Below are positions 20,218 through 28,317 of a DNA stretch of 64,000 nucleotides, in pieces; the first letter of the stretch is position 1; every line of letters begins with the position of its first letter. A program made the position numbers and the translations under genes. The DNA is from Microvirga calopogonii (GTDB lineage Bacteria > Pseudomonadota > Alphaproteobacteria > Rhizobiales > Beijerinckiaceae). The stretch is from NCBI RefSeq assembly GCF_003347665.1, contig NZ_QDGA01000002.1:1-64000 (forward strand), given 5' to 3'. The notes beneath the pieces are model-generated. The model had not been told where the DNA came from and searched no databases. It worked only from the letters and a program-made list of their open reading frames with translations.

Positions 20218-21366
20218 TCACCAAGCCGCCTCATAGATGGCGCGCGCATCCTCGAAGGTGAGCGGGCGCGGATTGTTCACGAGAAGCCGCGTCTGCTTCA
20301 TGGCATCCTCGGCCATCATCGGCACGGCCTCCTGCGGAATCCCCACGTCGCGCAGGCGGGGCTGAAGGCCGACTTTCCCGCACAAGGCGGCGAGCGCTTC
20401 CACGAAAGCCGCACCGGTCGCACCATCGTCGAGTTCCGGAAACGCGTAGGGCGCAAGCTCCGCGTAAGATCCCTCGCAGGCGCTCGCGTTGAAGCGCAGC
20501 ACATGCGGCAGAACGAGGGCATTGGAGAGCCCGTGCGGCACACCGAAATGCCCGCCGATGGGATAGGCAAGCGCGTGAACGGCGGCCACAGGCGAATTGG
20601 CGAAGGCCTGCCCGGCAAGCATGGAGCCGAGCAGCATGGCCGAGCGGGCCTCGATGTCGTGGCCGTGATGCACGGCGCGCTCGATGTTGCGGCCGAGCAG
20701 GCGCAGGGCCTCCTTCGCCAATGCCTGCGAGATCGGATTGTTGTTGGGGCTCGTCGAGGTATAGGCCTCGATGGCATGAACCATCGCGTCGATGCCGGTG
20801 GCCGCCGTCACGTGGGGCGGCAGGTTCACGGTGAGATCCGGATCGAGCAGCGCGATGTCGGGAATGATGATCGGTGAGACCACGCCCTTCTTCTCGTGCG
20901 CGCCGGTGGTCACGATGGAGATCGGCGTCACCTCCGATCCCGTTCCGGCCGTCGTGGGAATGGCGAGGAGCGGCAGCCGGGGTCCCTTTGCGATGCCGAC
21001 GCCGTAGATTTCGGAAAGTCTTTCGTCACTCGCCGCGAGAAGCGCCACGAGCTTCGCCACATCGATGGACGAACCACCGCCGAACCCGATCACGGCTCGC
21101 GCCTCGAAATCCCTGGCTCTCGCCACGGCTGCGAAGACGACGTCCTCGGGCGGATCGGCCACCACCGCATCGAAGACATCGACCGCGATCCCCGCCTCCT
21201 CCAGCACCTGGAGGGCGGGCGCGATCAGCCCGGCTTTCACGAGCCCCGCATCGGTCACCACGAGCACGCGCGGTCCAAGACGCTGGGCGGCGATTTCGCC
21301 CAGGCGCGCGATGCTGCCGGAGCCGACGACGAGGGAGGGCGCAGTGTTGAAGGTAAACGGCGACAT
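20218..21366 (-). CDS. Iron-containing alcohol dehydrogenase
   Basis: 382 aa group III alcohol dehydrogenase. The NAD-binding motif GGGSSID is at 96-102. The four usual metal ligands are present as Asp193, His197, His264 and His278 (GIDAMVHAIEAY and VHALAYPIGGHFGVPHG). It oxidises an alcohol or reduces an aldehyde; the substrate is not evident. It pairs with a thioesterase gene, which suggests acyl or aldehyde metabolism. Confidence 0.93.
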   Translation of the reverse strand: MSPFTFNTAPSLVVGSGSIARLGEIAAQRLGPRVLVVTDAGLVKAGLIAPALQVLEEAGIAVDVFDAVVADPPEDVVFAAVARARDFEARAVIGFGGGSSIDVAKLVALLAASDERLSEIYGVGIAKGPRLPLLAIPTTAGTGSEVTPISIVTTGAHEKKGVVSPIIIPDIALLDPDLTVNLPPHVTAATGIDAMVHAIEAYTSTSPNNNPISQALAKEALRLLGRNIERAVHHGHDIEARSAMLLGSMLAGQAFANSPVAAVHALAYPIGGHFGVPHGLSNALVLPHVLRFNASACEGSYAELAPYAFPELDDGATGAAFVEALAALCGKVGLQPRLRDVGIPQEAVPMMAEDAMKQTRLLVNNPRPLTFEDARAIYEAAW

Positions 21367-21459
21367 GGACTATCCCGCAATGGGCTCGTTTGCACCGGAG
21401 ATTGCCCCGCGCTTGGCGGGCCAGCAACCCGCCTCCGCTTCAGCCATTAGGAGAAGGGG

Positions 21460-21825
21460 CTAATCCTGGAATTCCTCGATGGCATCGACCTTTTCTGGAT
21501 AGAAGGCCAGGTGCTCCTTGATGTCAGCCACGGCGGGAGCAGGCTCCTCGTAGCTCCAGGCCGCATTCTCCCGCACGAGCCCGCCGCCGTTCACGGTGAA
21601 ATAGGAGGCGTCACCCTTATAGGGGCAATGGGTCCTGTGCTCGGTGGAATCCAGAAGATCCATCCGCACGTCCTCGCGGGGGATGTAGTGCACGGGCGGA
21701 AGGGTGGCCTCTCGCAGAGTCAGGCCTTTTGTCGTCTCGGCGATGATGAAGCCGCCGAGCATGACCCGGATGCGGTGCGGGTTCTTCGTGATGGTGATCG
21801 GATGATCCGGGCCGGGCTCTTTCAT
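21460..21825 (-). CDS. DUF427 domain protein
   Basis: 121 aa from ATG 21825 (MKEPGPDHPI). The diagnostic DUF427 segment HCPYKGDASYFTV is present, and homologues end in a helix similar to AFYPEKVDAIEE. The fold is a small beta-barrel; the role is unknown. An upstream in-frame start at 21864 is possible, but its 13 extra residues are not typical of the family. Confidence 0.88.
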   Translation of the reverse strand: MKEPGPDHPITITKNPHRIRVMLGGFIIAETTKGLTLREATLPPVHYIPREDVRMDLLDSTEHRTHCPYKGDASYFTVNGGGLVRENAAWSYEEPAPAVADIKEHLAFYPEKVDAIEEFQD

Positions 21826-21903
21826 GGGGTCACTGCTTTCCAGAGAGGTCTTCTCAAACACCAAGATAGGGCAACCCGGTTGCAGCCCAAGGCGGGATGA
21901 GAA

Positions 21904-22788
21904 TCACTTCTCGCCGAGCCGGCGCGTGGGAGCTCCTTCCTTCACCCCCAGCGCATCGGCCAGACGCGTCTTGGCGGAGCCGGGACGCAGGGGCTTCTGC
22001 TGGCTTTCATGCGGGGTCCAGCCGGAGAGCCAGACGATCTCGAAGGTTGCCGGAATGCGGCCATCCGCGTCGCCGAAGCGCTCCGCATAAATTTCGGCCG
22101 CCCGCATCAGGGTCGCGCGCCGCATCGGCGTTTTCCGGCGATCATGCAGGGCATTGGTCAACCCCATCCGACGCAGATCCCGCATAAGGGCGAAGGCATT
22201 GGCATAGCGCACCCGGACCGTGTCCGTATCAGTGACCGGGAGGGCAAAGCCTGCGCGCTGCAGCAGGCCGCCGATGTCGCGCAGGTCGGCGAAGGGCGCC
22301 ACGCGGGGGCTCACGCCGCCCTCGACCTCCGCTTCGGCCTGGGTCAGGGACTGGCGCAGCTCCGTCAGGGTCGAGCCGCCCAGAAGCGCCCCGATGAAGA
22401 GCCCATCGGCTTTCAGCGCCCGGCGGATCTGAATGAGGGACCCTGGCAGATCGTTGACGCCGTGCAGGGCCAAGAGCGACACCGCGAGGTCGAAGCGTTC
22501 ACCCGAGAACGGCAGGCGCTCTTCGTCTCCGAGAATGCTGCCCCGCTCCGGCACTGGGGACAGGCGAACGACGGTCTCCACGTGCCCGCTCCGGCGCAGG
22601 GCGTCGGCGGCGATGGAGGTCGGCGTGCCGACATCAAGCGCGAGTGCGAAGCTCCGCAGTACCGTGGAAAGCCGCTCCTCCAGATCCTCGACGGCGCGAA
22701 CCAGAAGAAAATCCGCATAGCCCTGCTCAAGTGCACGGGCGAGGCGGCGGCGGACGAGGGGGCGGTCGAAGACGAGGGGCGTGGTCAT
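21904..22788 (-). CDS. SAM-dependent methyltransferase-like protein, NDUFAF5-related
   Basis: 294 aa. The N-terminus FDRPLVRRRLARAL and the segment AVSLLALHGVNDLPGSLIQI resemble the BioC/NDUFAF5 group. In mitochondria NDUFAF5 hydroxylates an arginine of complex I, and alphaproteobacterial homologues commonly sit beside comF and grxC as here. The glycine-rich SAM motif is atypical (ALALDVGTPTS). A complex I assembly role is inference; the family call is reasonable. Confidence 0.8.
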   Translation of the reverse strand: MTTPLVFDRPLVRRRLARALEQGYADFLLVRAVEDLEERLSTVLRSFALALDVGTPTSIAADALRRSGHVETVVRLSPVPERGSILGDEERLPFSGERFDLAVSLLALHGVNDLPGSLIQIRRALKADGLFIGALLGGSTLTELRQSLTQAEAEVEGGVSPRVAPFADLRDIGGLLQRAGFALPVTDTDTVRVRYANAFALMRDLRRMGLTNALHDRRKTPMRRATLMRAAEIYAERFGDADGRIPATFEIVWLSGWTPHESQQKPLRPGSAKTRLADALGVKEGAPTRRLGEK

Positions 22789-23180
22789 GAGGCGCTCGAT
22801 ATGGCGTGTGCGGGGCCAAGAACCAAGGATTTTTTGAGTAGGACGCGTCTTCTCGCCCTCATGCGGAGAGGGATTGAGCGTGGGAGAGTCGGAGCATGGT
22901 GCTCGACCAGCTCTTTCAACGCCCTCTCTATCACGTCATCACCGGCCTTGTGCCGGTGATCCCGATTGATTGAGGCGACAGCGCTTTTCCCATCGGGATG
23001 GCCGGGACAAGCCCGGCCATGACGGAAGGTCTCATCCCAACAGAGGTCCTTCCCGCGCGATACGGGAAATAAGCACTTCGCCCTTTGGACCGCCTTCCGC
23101 TAAGCTTCGCCCATGAGCGAGCCCGCCGAAGTCGAGCTGATCCCATTGAGCGCCCGCTTCCGTTCGGGCGCGAAAAAGGC
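22789..23180. other. Intergenic stretch upstream of comF
   Basis: It holds one family A palindromic repeat (22932-23024). Codons at 23113-23180 look like the original N-terminus of ComF in a different frame (see the comF entry). Nothing else recognised. Confidence 0.6.
22932..23024. repeat. Palindromic intergenic repeat, family A copy 1
   Basis: Two hairpins in tandem: ATCACCGGC-cttgt-GCCGGTGAT on the left and ATGGCCGGG-acaag-CCCGGCCAT on the right, bounded by CACGTCAT and ATGACG. Same architecture as the copies at 31306, 38574 and 39604, with compensating changes in both stem arms. Confidence 0.85.
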
Positions 23181-23888
23181 ATGGCTATCGGCCTGCTCTA
23201 TCCGCCAACCTGCATTGCCTGCCAGGGTGCCACAGGCGAGCCGCATGCCCTGTGCTCGGCCTGCTGGTCGCAGATCCGGTTCATCGAGCGGCCCTTCTGC
23301 GAGCGGCTGGGGACGCCCTTTGCCGTCGATCTCGGCCAGCCGCTCCTTTCCCCGGCCGCCATCGCAGACCCGCCGGTCTTTCAGCGCGCTCGGGCGGTGG
23401 CCGAGTATGACGGCACGGCAAGCCTGCTCGTGCATCGGCTGAAATACAACGACCGCCTGGAACTCGCCCGAGCCCTTGGCGGCATGATGGCCCGGGCCGG
23501 CGCGGAACTCCTCGCGGAAGCCGACCTGATCGTGCCGGTGCCGTTGCATCGCTGGCGGCTGTGGCGGCGTCGGTTCAATCAGGCGATGGTCCTGGCGCGG
23601 ATCGTCTCGATGGAGAGCGCCGTGGCCTGTGACCCGTTCCTCCTCGCACGCGTCAAGCGGACCCGCCGTCAGGTAGGGCTCACCAAGGCGCAGCGGCAGG
23701 AGAACCTCCAGGGCGCCTTCCGGGTGCCCCTGGAAGCCAGGCCCAAGCTCAAAGGCAAGCGGGTGCTGCTGATCGATGACGTGCTGACCACCGGCTCCAC
23801 GGCCAATGCGGCCTCGCGGGCGCTCCTACGCGGAGGCGCGGCCTCGGTGGATATTCTGGCCTTCGCCCGAGTTGTCCAGGAGTTGTGA
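23181..23888 (+). CDS. comF: ComF family phosphoribosyltransferase-like protein, probably frameshifted at its 5' end
   Basis: 235 aa from ATG 23181. It begins with a zinc-binding pair (CIACQ and CSACW) and ends with a PRTase domain holding the PRPP loop VLLIDDVLTTGST. ComF proteins support DNA uptake or restart in some bacteria; the role here is unknown. ATG 23181 has a poor ribosome site. A better-looking start, ATG 23113 (MSEPAEVELI), is one frame away and would join the ComF frame if the A5 tract at 23173-23177 had one more A. The gene may therefore be about 22 residues longer, or disrupted, or the assembly may lack a base. Confidence 0.82.
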   Translation: MAIGLLYPPTCIACQGATGEPHALCSACWSQIRFIERPFCERLGTPFAVDLGQPLLSPAAIADPPVFQRARAVAEYDGTASLLVHRLKYNDRLELARALGGMMARAGAELLAEADLIVPVPLHRWRLWRRRFNQAMVLARIVSMESAVACDPFLLARVKRTRRQVGLTKAQRQENLQGAFRVPLEARPKLKGKRVLLIDDVLTTGSTANAASRALLRGGAASVDILAFARVVQEL

Positions 23889-23912
23889 AGATAGCTTAAG
23901 ACTTCTTATATC
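23883..23912 (+). promoter_or_regulatory. Possible sigma70-like promoter for grxC
   Basis: TTGTGA at 23883-23888 and TATATC at 23907-23912 are separated by 18 bp and lie 27 bp before the grxC start. The match is partial. Confidence 0.35.
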
Positions 23913-23939
23913 CTCGCCGAAACAGGAGAATTTCCCGTC

Positions 23940-24197
23940 ATGCCGTCCATTACGATCTATACGAAGAGCTGGTGCCCCTATTGCTCGGCCGCCAAGAAGC
24001 TGCTCGCCGAGAAAGGCGTCGCCTTCACCGAGATCGACATCGAGAAGAAGCCCGAAACCCGCGCGGAGATGATCCAGAAAGCAAACGGCCGCTCCACCGT
24101 TCCGCAGATTTTCATCGACGAAAAGCATGTCGGCGGCTGCGATGACCTGTATGCTCTTGATGACAGAGGCCAGCTTGAGCCTTTATTGCAGGCCTGA
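23940..24197 (+). CDS. grxC: Glutaredoxin 3
   Basis: 85 aa, the standard GrxC length. The dithiol active site CPYC is at residues 12-15, TVPQIFI carries the cis-proline, and GGCDDLYAL is the glutathione-binding end. It reduces disulfides and glutathionylated proteins using glutathione. The nitrilase-family gene follows 15 bp downstream, and comF precedes it, a common alphaproteobacterial order. Confidence 0.96.
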   Translation: MPSITIYTKSWCPYCSAAKKLLAEKGVAFTEIDIEKKPETRAEMIQKANGRSTVPQIFIDEKHVGGCDDLYALDDRGQLEPLLQA

Positions 24198-24212
24198 CGG
24201 AGACCAGACTTC

Positions 24213-25076
24213 ATGACCTCGACCCGCTTCACCGCCGCCTGCGTCCAGATGCGCTCCGGGCGCGACGTGCTCAAGAACCGCGACGATGCGGTCGCGCTCG
24301 TGCGCGAGGCCGCCTCCCAGGGTGCCCACTTCGCCCAGACGCCGGAGATGACCTCCCTCGTCTGCCGGGATCGGGCGGAGCTGTTCGACAAGGTGGGACC
24401 AGAGGCGCAGGACCCGGTGCTGGCGGCCCTGCGGGAGGTGGCGCGGGAGAAGGGAATCGTCGTTCAGATCGGTTCGATCGCCGTGAAGGAAGGCGACAAG
24501 GTCGCCAACCGCGCCTTCCTGATTGACCGGGACGGCGAGGTCACCGCCTCCTACGACAAGGTCCACCTCTATGACGTGGACCTGCCGAACGGCGAGAGCT
24601 GGCGCGAATCGGCCACCTACACCGGCGGGTCCTCGGCCGTCGCGGCCGAGATACCCTGGGGCCATCTCGGCATGACGATCTGCTACGACGTGCGCTTCGC
24701 CGCCCTTTACAAAGCGCTCGCCGAGAACGGAGCCTCGTTCCTCTCGGCGCCGGCCGCCTTCACCAGGCAGACCGGCGAGGCCCATTGGCACGTGCTGCAC
24801 CGGGCGCGGGCCATCGAGACCGGCTCCTTCATGATTTCCGCCGCTCAGGGCGGCCTGCATGAGGACGGTCGCGAGACTTATGGGCACTCGCTCATCGTCG
24901 ATCCCTGGGGCCGGGTGCTGGCGGAAGGCGGCACGGAGCCTGGCGTGTTCCTGGCCGAGATCGACACCGCCCTCGTGGCCGACGTGCGCGGCCGCATCCC
25001 GACCCTCAAGAATGCCCGCCCCTTCAAGGTCGAGGTCGTTCCCACCATCGAGACGGATCGGGCGGCGAGCGCCTGA
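24213..25076 (+). CDS. Carbon-nitrogen hydrolase family protein (Nit1-like amidase)
   Basis: 287 aa with the nitrilase-superfamily triad Glu45 (TPEMT), Lys116 (YDKVHLYDVD) and Cys157 (TICYDVRF). The closest named group is Nit1, the deaminated-glutathione amidase that clears a side product of transaminases, which would suit its place next to grxC. The exact substrate is inferred. Probable operon: grxC, this gene, DUF1178. Confidence 0.9.
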   Translation: MTSTRFTAACVQMRSGRDVLKNRDDAVALVREAASQGAHFAQTPEMTSLVCRDRAELFDKVGPEAQDPVLAALREVAREKGIVVQIGSIAVKEGDKVANRAFLIDRDGEVTASYDKVHLYDVDLPNGESWRESATYTGGSSAVAAEIPWGHLGMTICYDVRFAALYKALAENGASFLSAPAAFTRQTGEAHWHVLHRARAIETGSFMISAAQGGLHEDGRETYGHSLIVDPWGRVLAEGGTEPGVFLAEIDTALVADVRGRIPTLKNARPFKVEVVPTIETDRAASA

Positions 25077-25119
25077 TCCCTTCCCTTTCCGAGCCCCAAT
25101 CCTTAAGTCTCACCGAGAC

Positions 25120-25566
25120 ATGATCAAGTATGCCCTGGCCTGCGAGCAGGCCCACGAGTTCGAGAGTTGGTTTCCGTCGAGTGAGGCGTTCGAAACGCAG
25201 CACAAACGCGGCTTCGTGACCTGCCCGTTCTGCAACTCGGTCAAGGTCGAGAAGCAGATTATGGCCCCGTCCGTGGCGCGGACGGACAAGGCGCCGAAAA
25301 CGCCGGCGCAGGAGCCTCAACCCGTCGCCGTCCTGTCGGAGCGTGAGCGGGAGCTGCGCGCCGCATTGCGGGCCCTGCGCGAGCACGTGATGAAGAACGC
25401 CGAGGATGTCGGAAAGGGCTTCGTCGAGGAGGCGCGCAAGATGCATTACGGCGAAACGGAAGAACGCTCGATCTACGGCGAGGCGGATCTTGCCGAGGCG
25501 AAGGCTCTTCTGGACGAAGGCATCGACGTGCTGCCCTTGCCTGTCATTCCAGATGATCGGAATTAG
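25120..25566 (+). CDS. DUF1178 family protein
   Basis: 148 aa. The N-terminus MIKYALACEQAHEFESWF and the CPFC zinc-like pair near residue 36 are characteristic of DUF1178. The middle is Pro/Ala-rich; the C-terminal half (EEARKMHYGETEERSIYGEA) is conserved. Function unknown. It lies 43 bp after the nitrilase gene, in the usual order for this group. Confidence 0.9.
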   Translation: MIKYALACEQAHEFESWFPSSEAFETQHKRGFVTCPFCNSVKVEKQIMAPSVARTDKAPKTPAQEPQPVAVLSERERELRAALRALREHVMKNAEDVGKGFVEEARKMHYGETEERSIYGEADLAEAKALLDEGIDVLPLPVIPDDRN

Positions 25567-25572
25567 CCGAAT

Positions 25573-25896
25573 CTATCCTTCCAGATCCGTCTTGAGGCGG
25601 TCGAGCATGTCCACGGCCCGGCCCGCATAGGCGCCGATCCATCGGTCGTAGATCTGCTTGATCGGCAGCGGGTTGAGGTGGTTCCAGCGCTCCCGCCCCG
25701 CCCGCCGGACGATCACGAGATCCGCCCCCTCCAGGACCTTCAGGTGCTGCATCACGGTGCAGCGGTCGAGCGCCGGGAAGCGGGCGCACAATTCGCCCGT
25801 GGTCTGTGGCCTGTCCTTCAACGCATCGAGAATGTCGCGACGGGTCGCGGCCGATAAGGCCTTGAAGACTCGATCACTTTCTTCGTCGCTTGACAT
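25573..25896 (-). CDS. ArsR family transcriptional regulator
   Basis: 107 aa winged-helix repressor-type protein. The helix-turn-helix lies at about residues 30-65 (TTGELCARFP, then TVMQHLKVLEGADLV). No cysteine metal-site pair typical of arsenic or zinc sensors is visible, so it belongs to the subgroup paired with SRPBCC proteins. It is divergent from such a gene, and a perfect palindrome covers its start codon, suggesting autorepression and control of the neighbour. Confidence 0.92.
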   Translation of the reverse strand: MSSDEESDRVFKALSAATRRDILDALKDRPQTTGELCARFPALDRCTVMQHLKVLEGADLVIVRRAGRERWNHLNPLPIKQIYDRWIGAYAGRAVDMLDRLKTDLEG

Positions 25897-25914
25897 GTTA
25901 TGTTTTTATAACAT
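25895..25914. promoter_or_regulatory. Palindromic operator between the ArsR and SRPBCC genes
   Basis: ATGTTAT (25895-25901) and ATAACAT (25908-25914) form a perfect 7 bp inverted repeat with a T-rich spacer. It overlaps the ArsR start codon (25896) and lies 28 bp before the SRPBCC start. The position and AT-rich dyad fit an ArsR-family operator. Confidence 0.65.
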
Positions 25915-25941
25915 GATGGCGCAACGTTCAAGGAGAGCGCC

Positions 25942-26397
25942 ATGGATCTAACGTTCAAGGTCTCTGCAAGGATCGCCAAGCCGGTGGCCGAGGTGTTCGA
26001 GGCGGTGGCCAATCCGGATGAGCTGTCGCGTTACTTCACGACCGGCGGAGCCAAGGGCCGCCTCGAAACCGGCGCCACCGTCACGTGGGATTTCCACGAT
26101 TTTCCGGGCGCCTTTCCGGTCTGGGTCCTCGAGGTGGTGCCGGAAAAGCGGATCGTCCTGCAGTGGGAGGCCAACGATGGCGATTCCTCGGCCAGCTACA
26201 GAACCACGGTGACGATGACCTTCGAGCCGCTCGACGATGGGCGGACGCTGGTCTCGATCGCCGAGGAAGGCTGGCGCGAAACGGAGACGGGTCTGAAAGC
26301 CTCTTACGGCAATTGCCAGGGCTGGATGCAGATGCTCTGCGCGCTCAAGGCCTACAAGGAATACGGCATCAACCTGCGGGAAGGCATGTTCAAGTAG
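25942..26397 (+). CDS. SRPBCC domain protein (AHSA1-like)
   Basis: 151 aa helix-grip fold with the START/AHSA1-like beginning FKVSARIAKPVAEVFEAVANPDELSRYF and a closing helix near GNCQGWMQMLCALKAY. These proteins bind hydrophobic ligands or stress-related partners; no specific ligand is known. Divergent ArsR-SRPBCC pairs are widespread, and the pair is probably controlled by the palindrome between them. Confidence 0.9.
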   Translation: MDLTFKVSARIAKPVAEVFEAVANPDELSRYFTTGGAKGRLETGATVTWDFHDFPGAFPVWVLEVVPEKRIVLQWEANDGDSSASYRTTVTMTFEPLDDGRTLVSIAEEGWRETETGLKASYGNCQGWMQMLCALKAYKEYGINLREGMFK

Positions 26398-26469
26398 GAG
26401 CACTATCGGAACGAGCCTGGGCGTTCGGGCTTATGCCTCATCCGGGACGATGATCGAGACGGGCTTCTC

Positions 26470-27003
26470 TTGACGGTATTCTTCACCAGCGACACGCATT
26501 TCGGCGATCCCCGGGTGTTGCGGATCGACAAGCGCCCGTTCAGGACGATTGCCGAGCACGACGACGCTCTCATCGCTAACTGGAACGAGGTCGTCTCGCC
26601 GGAGGACGAGGTCTGGCACCTGGGCGATTTCGCCCTGCATGTGAAGCCAGAGCGGATCGACGAGCTGCTGAGGCTTCTCCATGGCCGCAAGCATCTGATC
26701 ACCGGCAACAACGACGGGCCGGCGACCCTTGCGGCGCAAGGCTGGGCGAGCGTTCAGGCCTATGCGGAACTCATGCTCGATGGTCATGCCCTGGTGATGT
26801 GCCACTATGCGTTCCGCACCTGGAAGAACATGGGCCGCGGCTGGATCGACTTGCACGGCCATTCGCACGCCAAGCTGAGGCCGCAGACGCGGCAATACGA
26901 CGTGGGGGTGGATGCGTTCGATTACCGCCCCGTCACGCTCGAGACGATTCTGGCCTCCCGGATGAGACGCCGGAAGGCCAGTGCCGACATGGTATCCGAC
27001 TGA
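26470..27003 (+). CDS. Metallophosphoesterase family protein
   Basis: 177 aa calcineurin-like phosphoesterase. Metal-binding motifs are all present: SDTHFGD (Asp8, His10), HLGDF (Asp53), GNND, a single histidine in MCHY, and HGHSH. It probably cleaves a phosphomonoester or phosphodiester. The start is TTG at 26470; no ATG or GTG allows the first beta-strand MTVFFTSDTH, so TTG is the likely initiator. It is convergent with the MFS gene, 9 bp apart. Confidence 0.88.
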   Translation: MTVFFTSDTHFGDPRVLRIDKRPFRTIAEHDDALIANWNEVVSPEDEVWHLGDFALHVKPERIDELLRLLHGRKHLITGNNDGPATLAAQGWASVQAYAELMLDGHALVMCHYAFRTWKNMGRGWIDLHGHSHAKLRPQTRQYDVGVDAFDYRPVTLETILASRMRRRKASADMVSD

Positions 27004-27012
27004 TAGGAGCTA

Positions 27013-28203
27013 TCAGGCAGGAGCTTTCACCGGCTTCCAATTCATCGGGCCCTCGGCGCGGTCGAGCCTGCGGCTCCAGAGCGCCAGGAGAAGGCCCGAG
27101 GCCGGCAGCAGGGCAGCTACCCACGGGACCGAGCCCAGGCCCAGTCCGTGGTCGATCACGAAGCCCCCGAGCCAAGCGCCCAGTGCATTGCCGAGGTTGA
27201 AGGCCGCGATGTTGAGGCTGGACGCCAGGCTCTGGCCGGCGCCGTCGGCCTTCTCCAGAACCCACATCTGCAGCGGCGGCACGGTCGCGAAGGCGGCGGC
27301 GCCGAGCAGGCCCACGAACGCGATGGCGGTGGCCTTGTTGTGGATGCCTAAGGTCATCGCGGCAAGGACCAGGGCGAGCACGCCGAGGGATCCGAGCAGG
27401 GTCGCCATGAGGCGGCGGTCGGCGAGCTTGCCGCCGAGGAGATTGCCCAGCACCAACCCGCCGCCGAAGACGAGCAGGATCGGCGAGACGGCGGCCTCCG
27501 AGAAGCCGGTGATCTCTGTCAGGATCGGCGCGATGTAGGTGAAGACGGCGAACACGCCCGCATAGCCGAGCACCGTGGTGAGAAGCCCGAGCAGGACGGG
27601 CCGGCGCGCCAGCACCTTCACCTCGTCGCGAAGGCTTCCGCCCTCGGTACTCTCCTGCCGGTCCTTCGGGACGAAGAGCGCGATCACCGCGAGAGCCGCG
27701 AGGCCGACGAAGGTCACGGCCCAGAAGGTCGCGCGCCAGCCATAGGCCTGGCCGAGCCAGGTGCCGAACGGGACGCCGAGGATGTTGGCGACCGTGAGGC
27801 CCGTGAACATGACGGCGATGGCCGAGGCCTTCTTGTCGGCGGGCACGAGGCTCGTCGCCACCACGGAGCCGACGCCGAAGAAGGTCCCGTGCGCGAAGGC
27901 CGTCAGCACCCGGGCCGCCATGAGCGTCGCATAGTCCGGCGCGACCGCGCAGGCGAGGTTGCCGAGGGTGAAGACGATCATGAGGGCGAGAAGCACGGTC
28001 TTGCGCGACCAGCGGCCCGTCAGGGTGGTCAGCAGCGGCGCCCCGACCACGACGCCGAGCGCGTAGCCGGAAATGAGCAGGCCCGCCGCCGAGATCGAGA
28101 CGCCGAGATCGGCGCTCACCTGGAGCAGCAGGCCCATGATGACGAATTCCGTGACGCCGATGCCGAAGGCACCGGCCGTCAGGGCGTAGAGGGCGAGAGG
28201 CAT
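27013..28203 (-). CDS. MFS transporter (DHA1 family, AraJ-like)
   Basis: 396 aa with twelve predicted membrane helices in two halves. The start MPLALYALTAGAFGIGVTEF at 28203 is typical of AraJ/YdhP-type DHA1 exporters and has AAGGA upstream; the frame continues 16 codons further without conservation. The substrate (sugar, drug or amino acid derivative) is unknown. It is divergent from a LysR gene that likely controls it. Confidence 0.9.
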   Translation of the reverse strand: MPLALYALTAGAFGIGVTEFVIMGLLLQVSADLGVSISAAGLLISGYALGVVVGAPLLTTLTGRWSRKTVLLALMIVFTLGNLACAVAPDYATLMAARVLTAFAHGTFFGVGSVVATSLVPADKKASAIAVMFTGLTVANILGVPFGTWLGQAYGWRATFWAVTFVGLAALAVIALFVPKDRQESTEGGSLRDEVKVLARRPVLLGLLTTVLGYAGVFAVFTYIAPILTEITGFSEAAVSPILLVFGGGLVLGNLLGGKLADRRLMATLLGSLGVLALVLAAMTLGIHNKATAIAFVGLLGAAAFATVPPLQMWVLEKADGAGQSLASSLNIAAFNLGNALGAWLGGFVIDHGLGLGSVPWVAALLPASGLLLALWSRRLDRAEGPMNWKPVKAPA

Positions 28204-28268
28204 GAGGGACGTCCTTGAGCGTAGCGGCACCCGGCCGCCGGGTTGCCGCAAGATGGACGAAGGTCCGC

Positions 28269-28306
28269 TTATGAACTAGCCTTCGGGCAGGAACAGAATT
28301 TATGAA
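28269..28306. promoter_or_regulatory. Paired TTATGAA boxes between MFS and LysR genes
   Basis: TTATGAA occurs at 28269-28275 and again at 28300-28306, 31 bp (about three helical turns) apart, in the 114 bp region between the two divergent genes. Such phased half sites fit LysR-family binding. Confidence 0.4.
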
Positions 28307-28317
28307 TTGAACTCACA

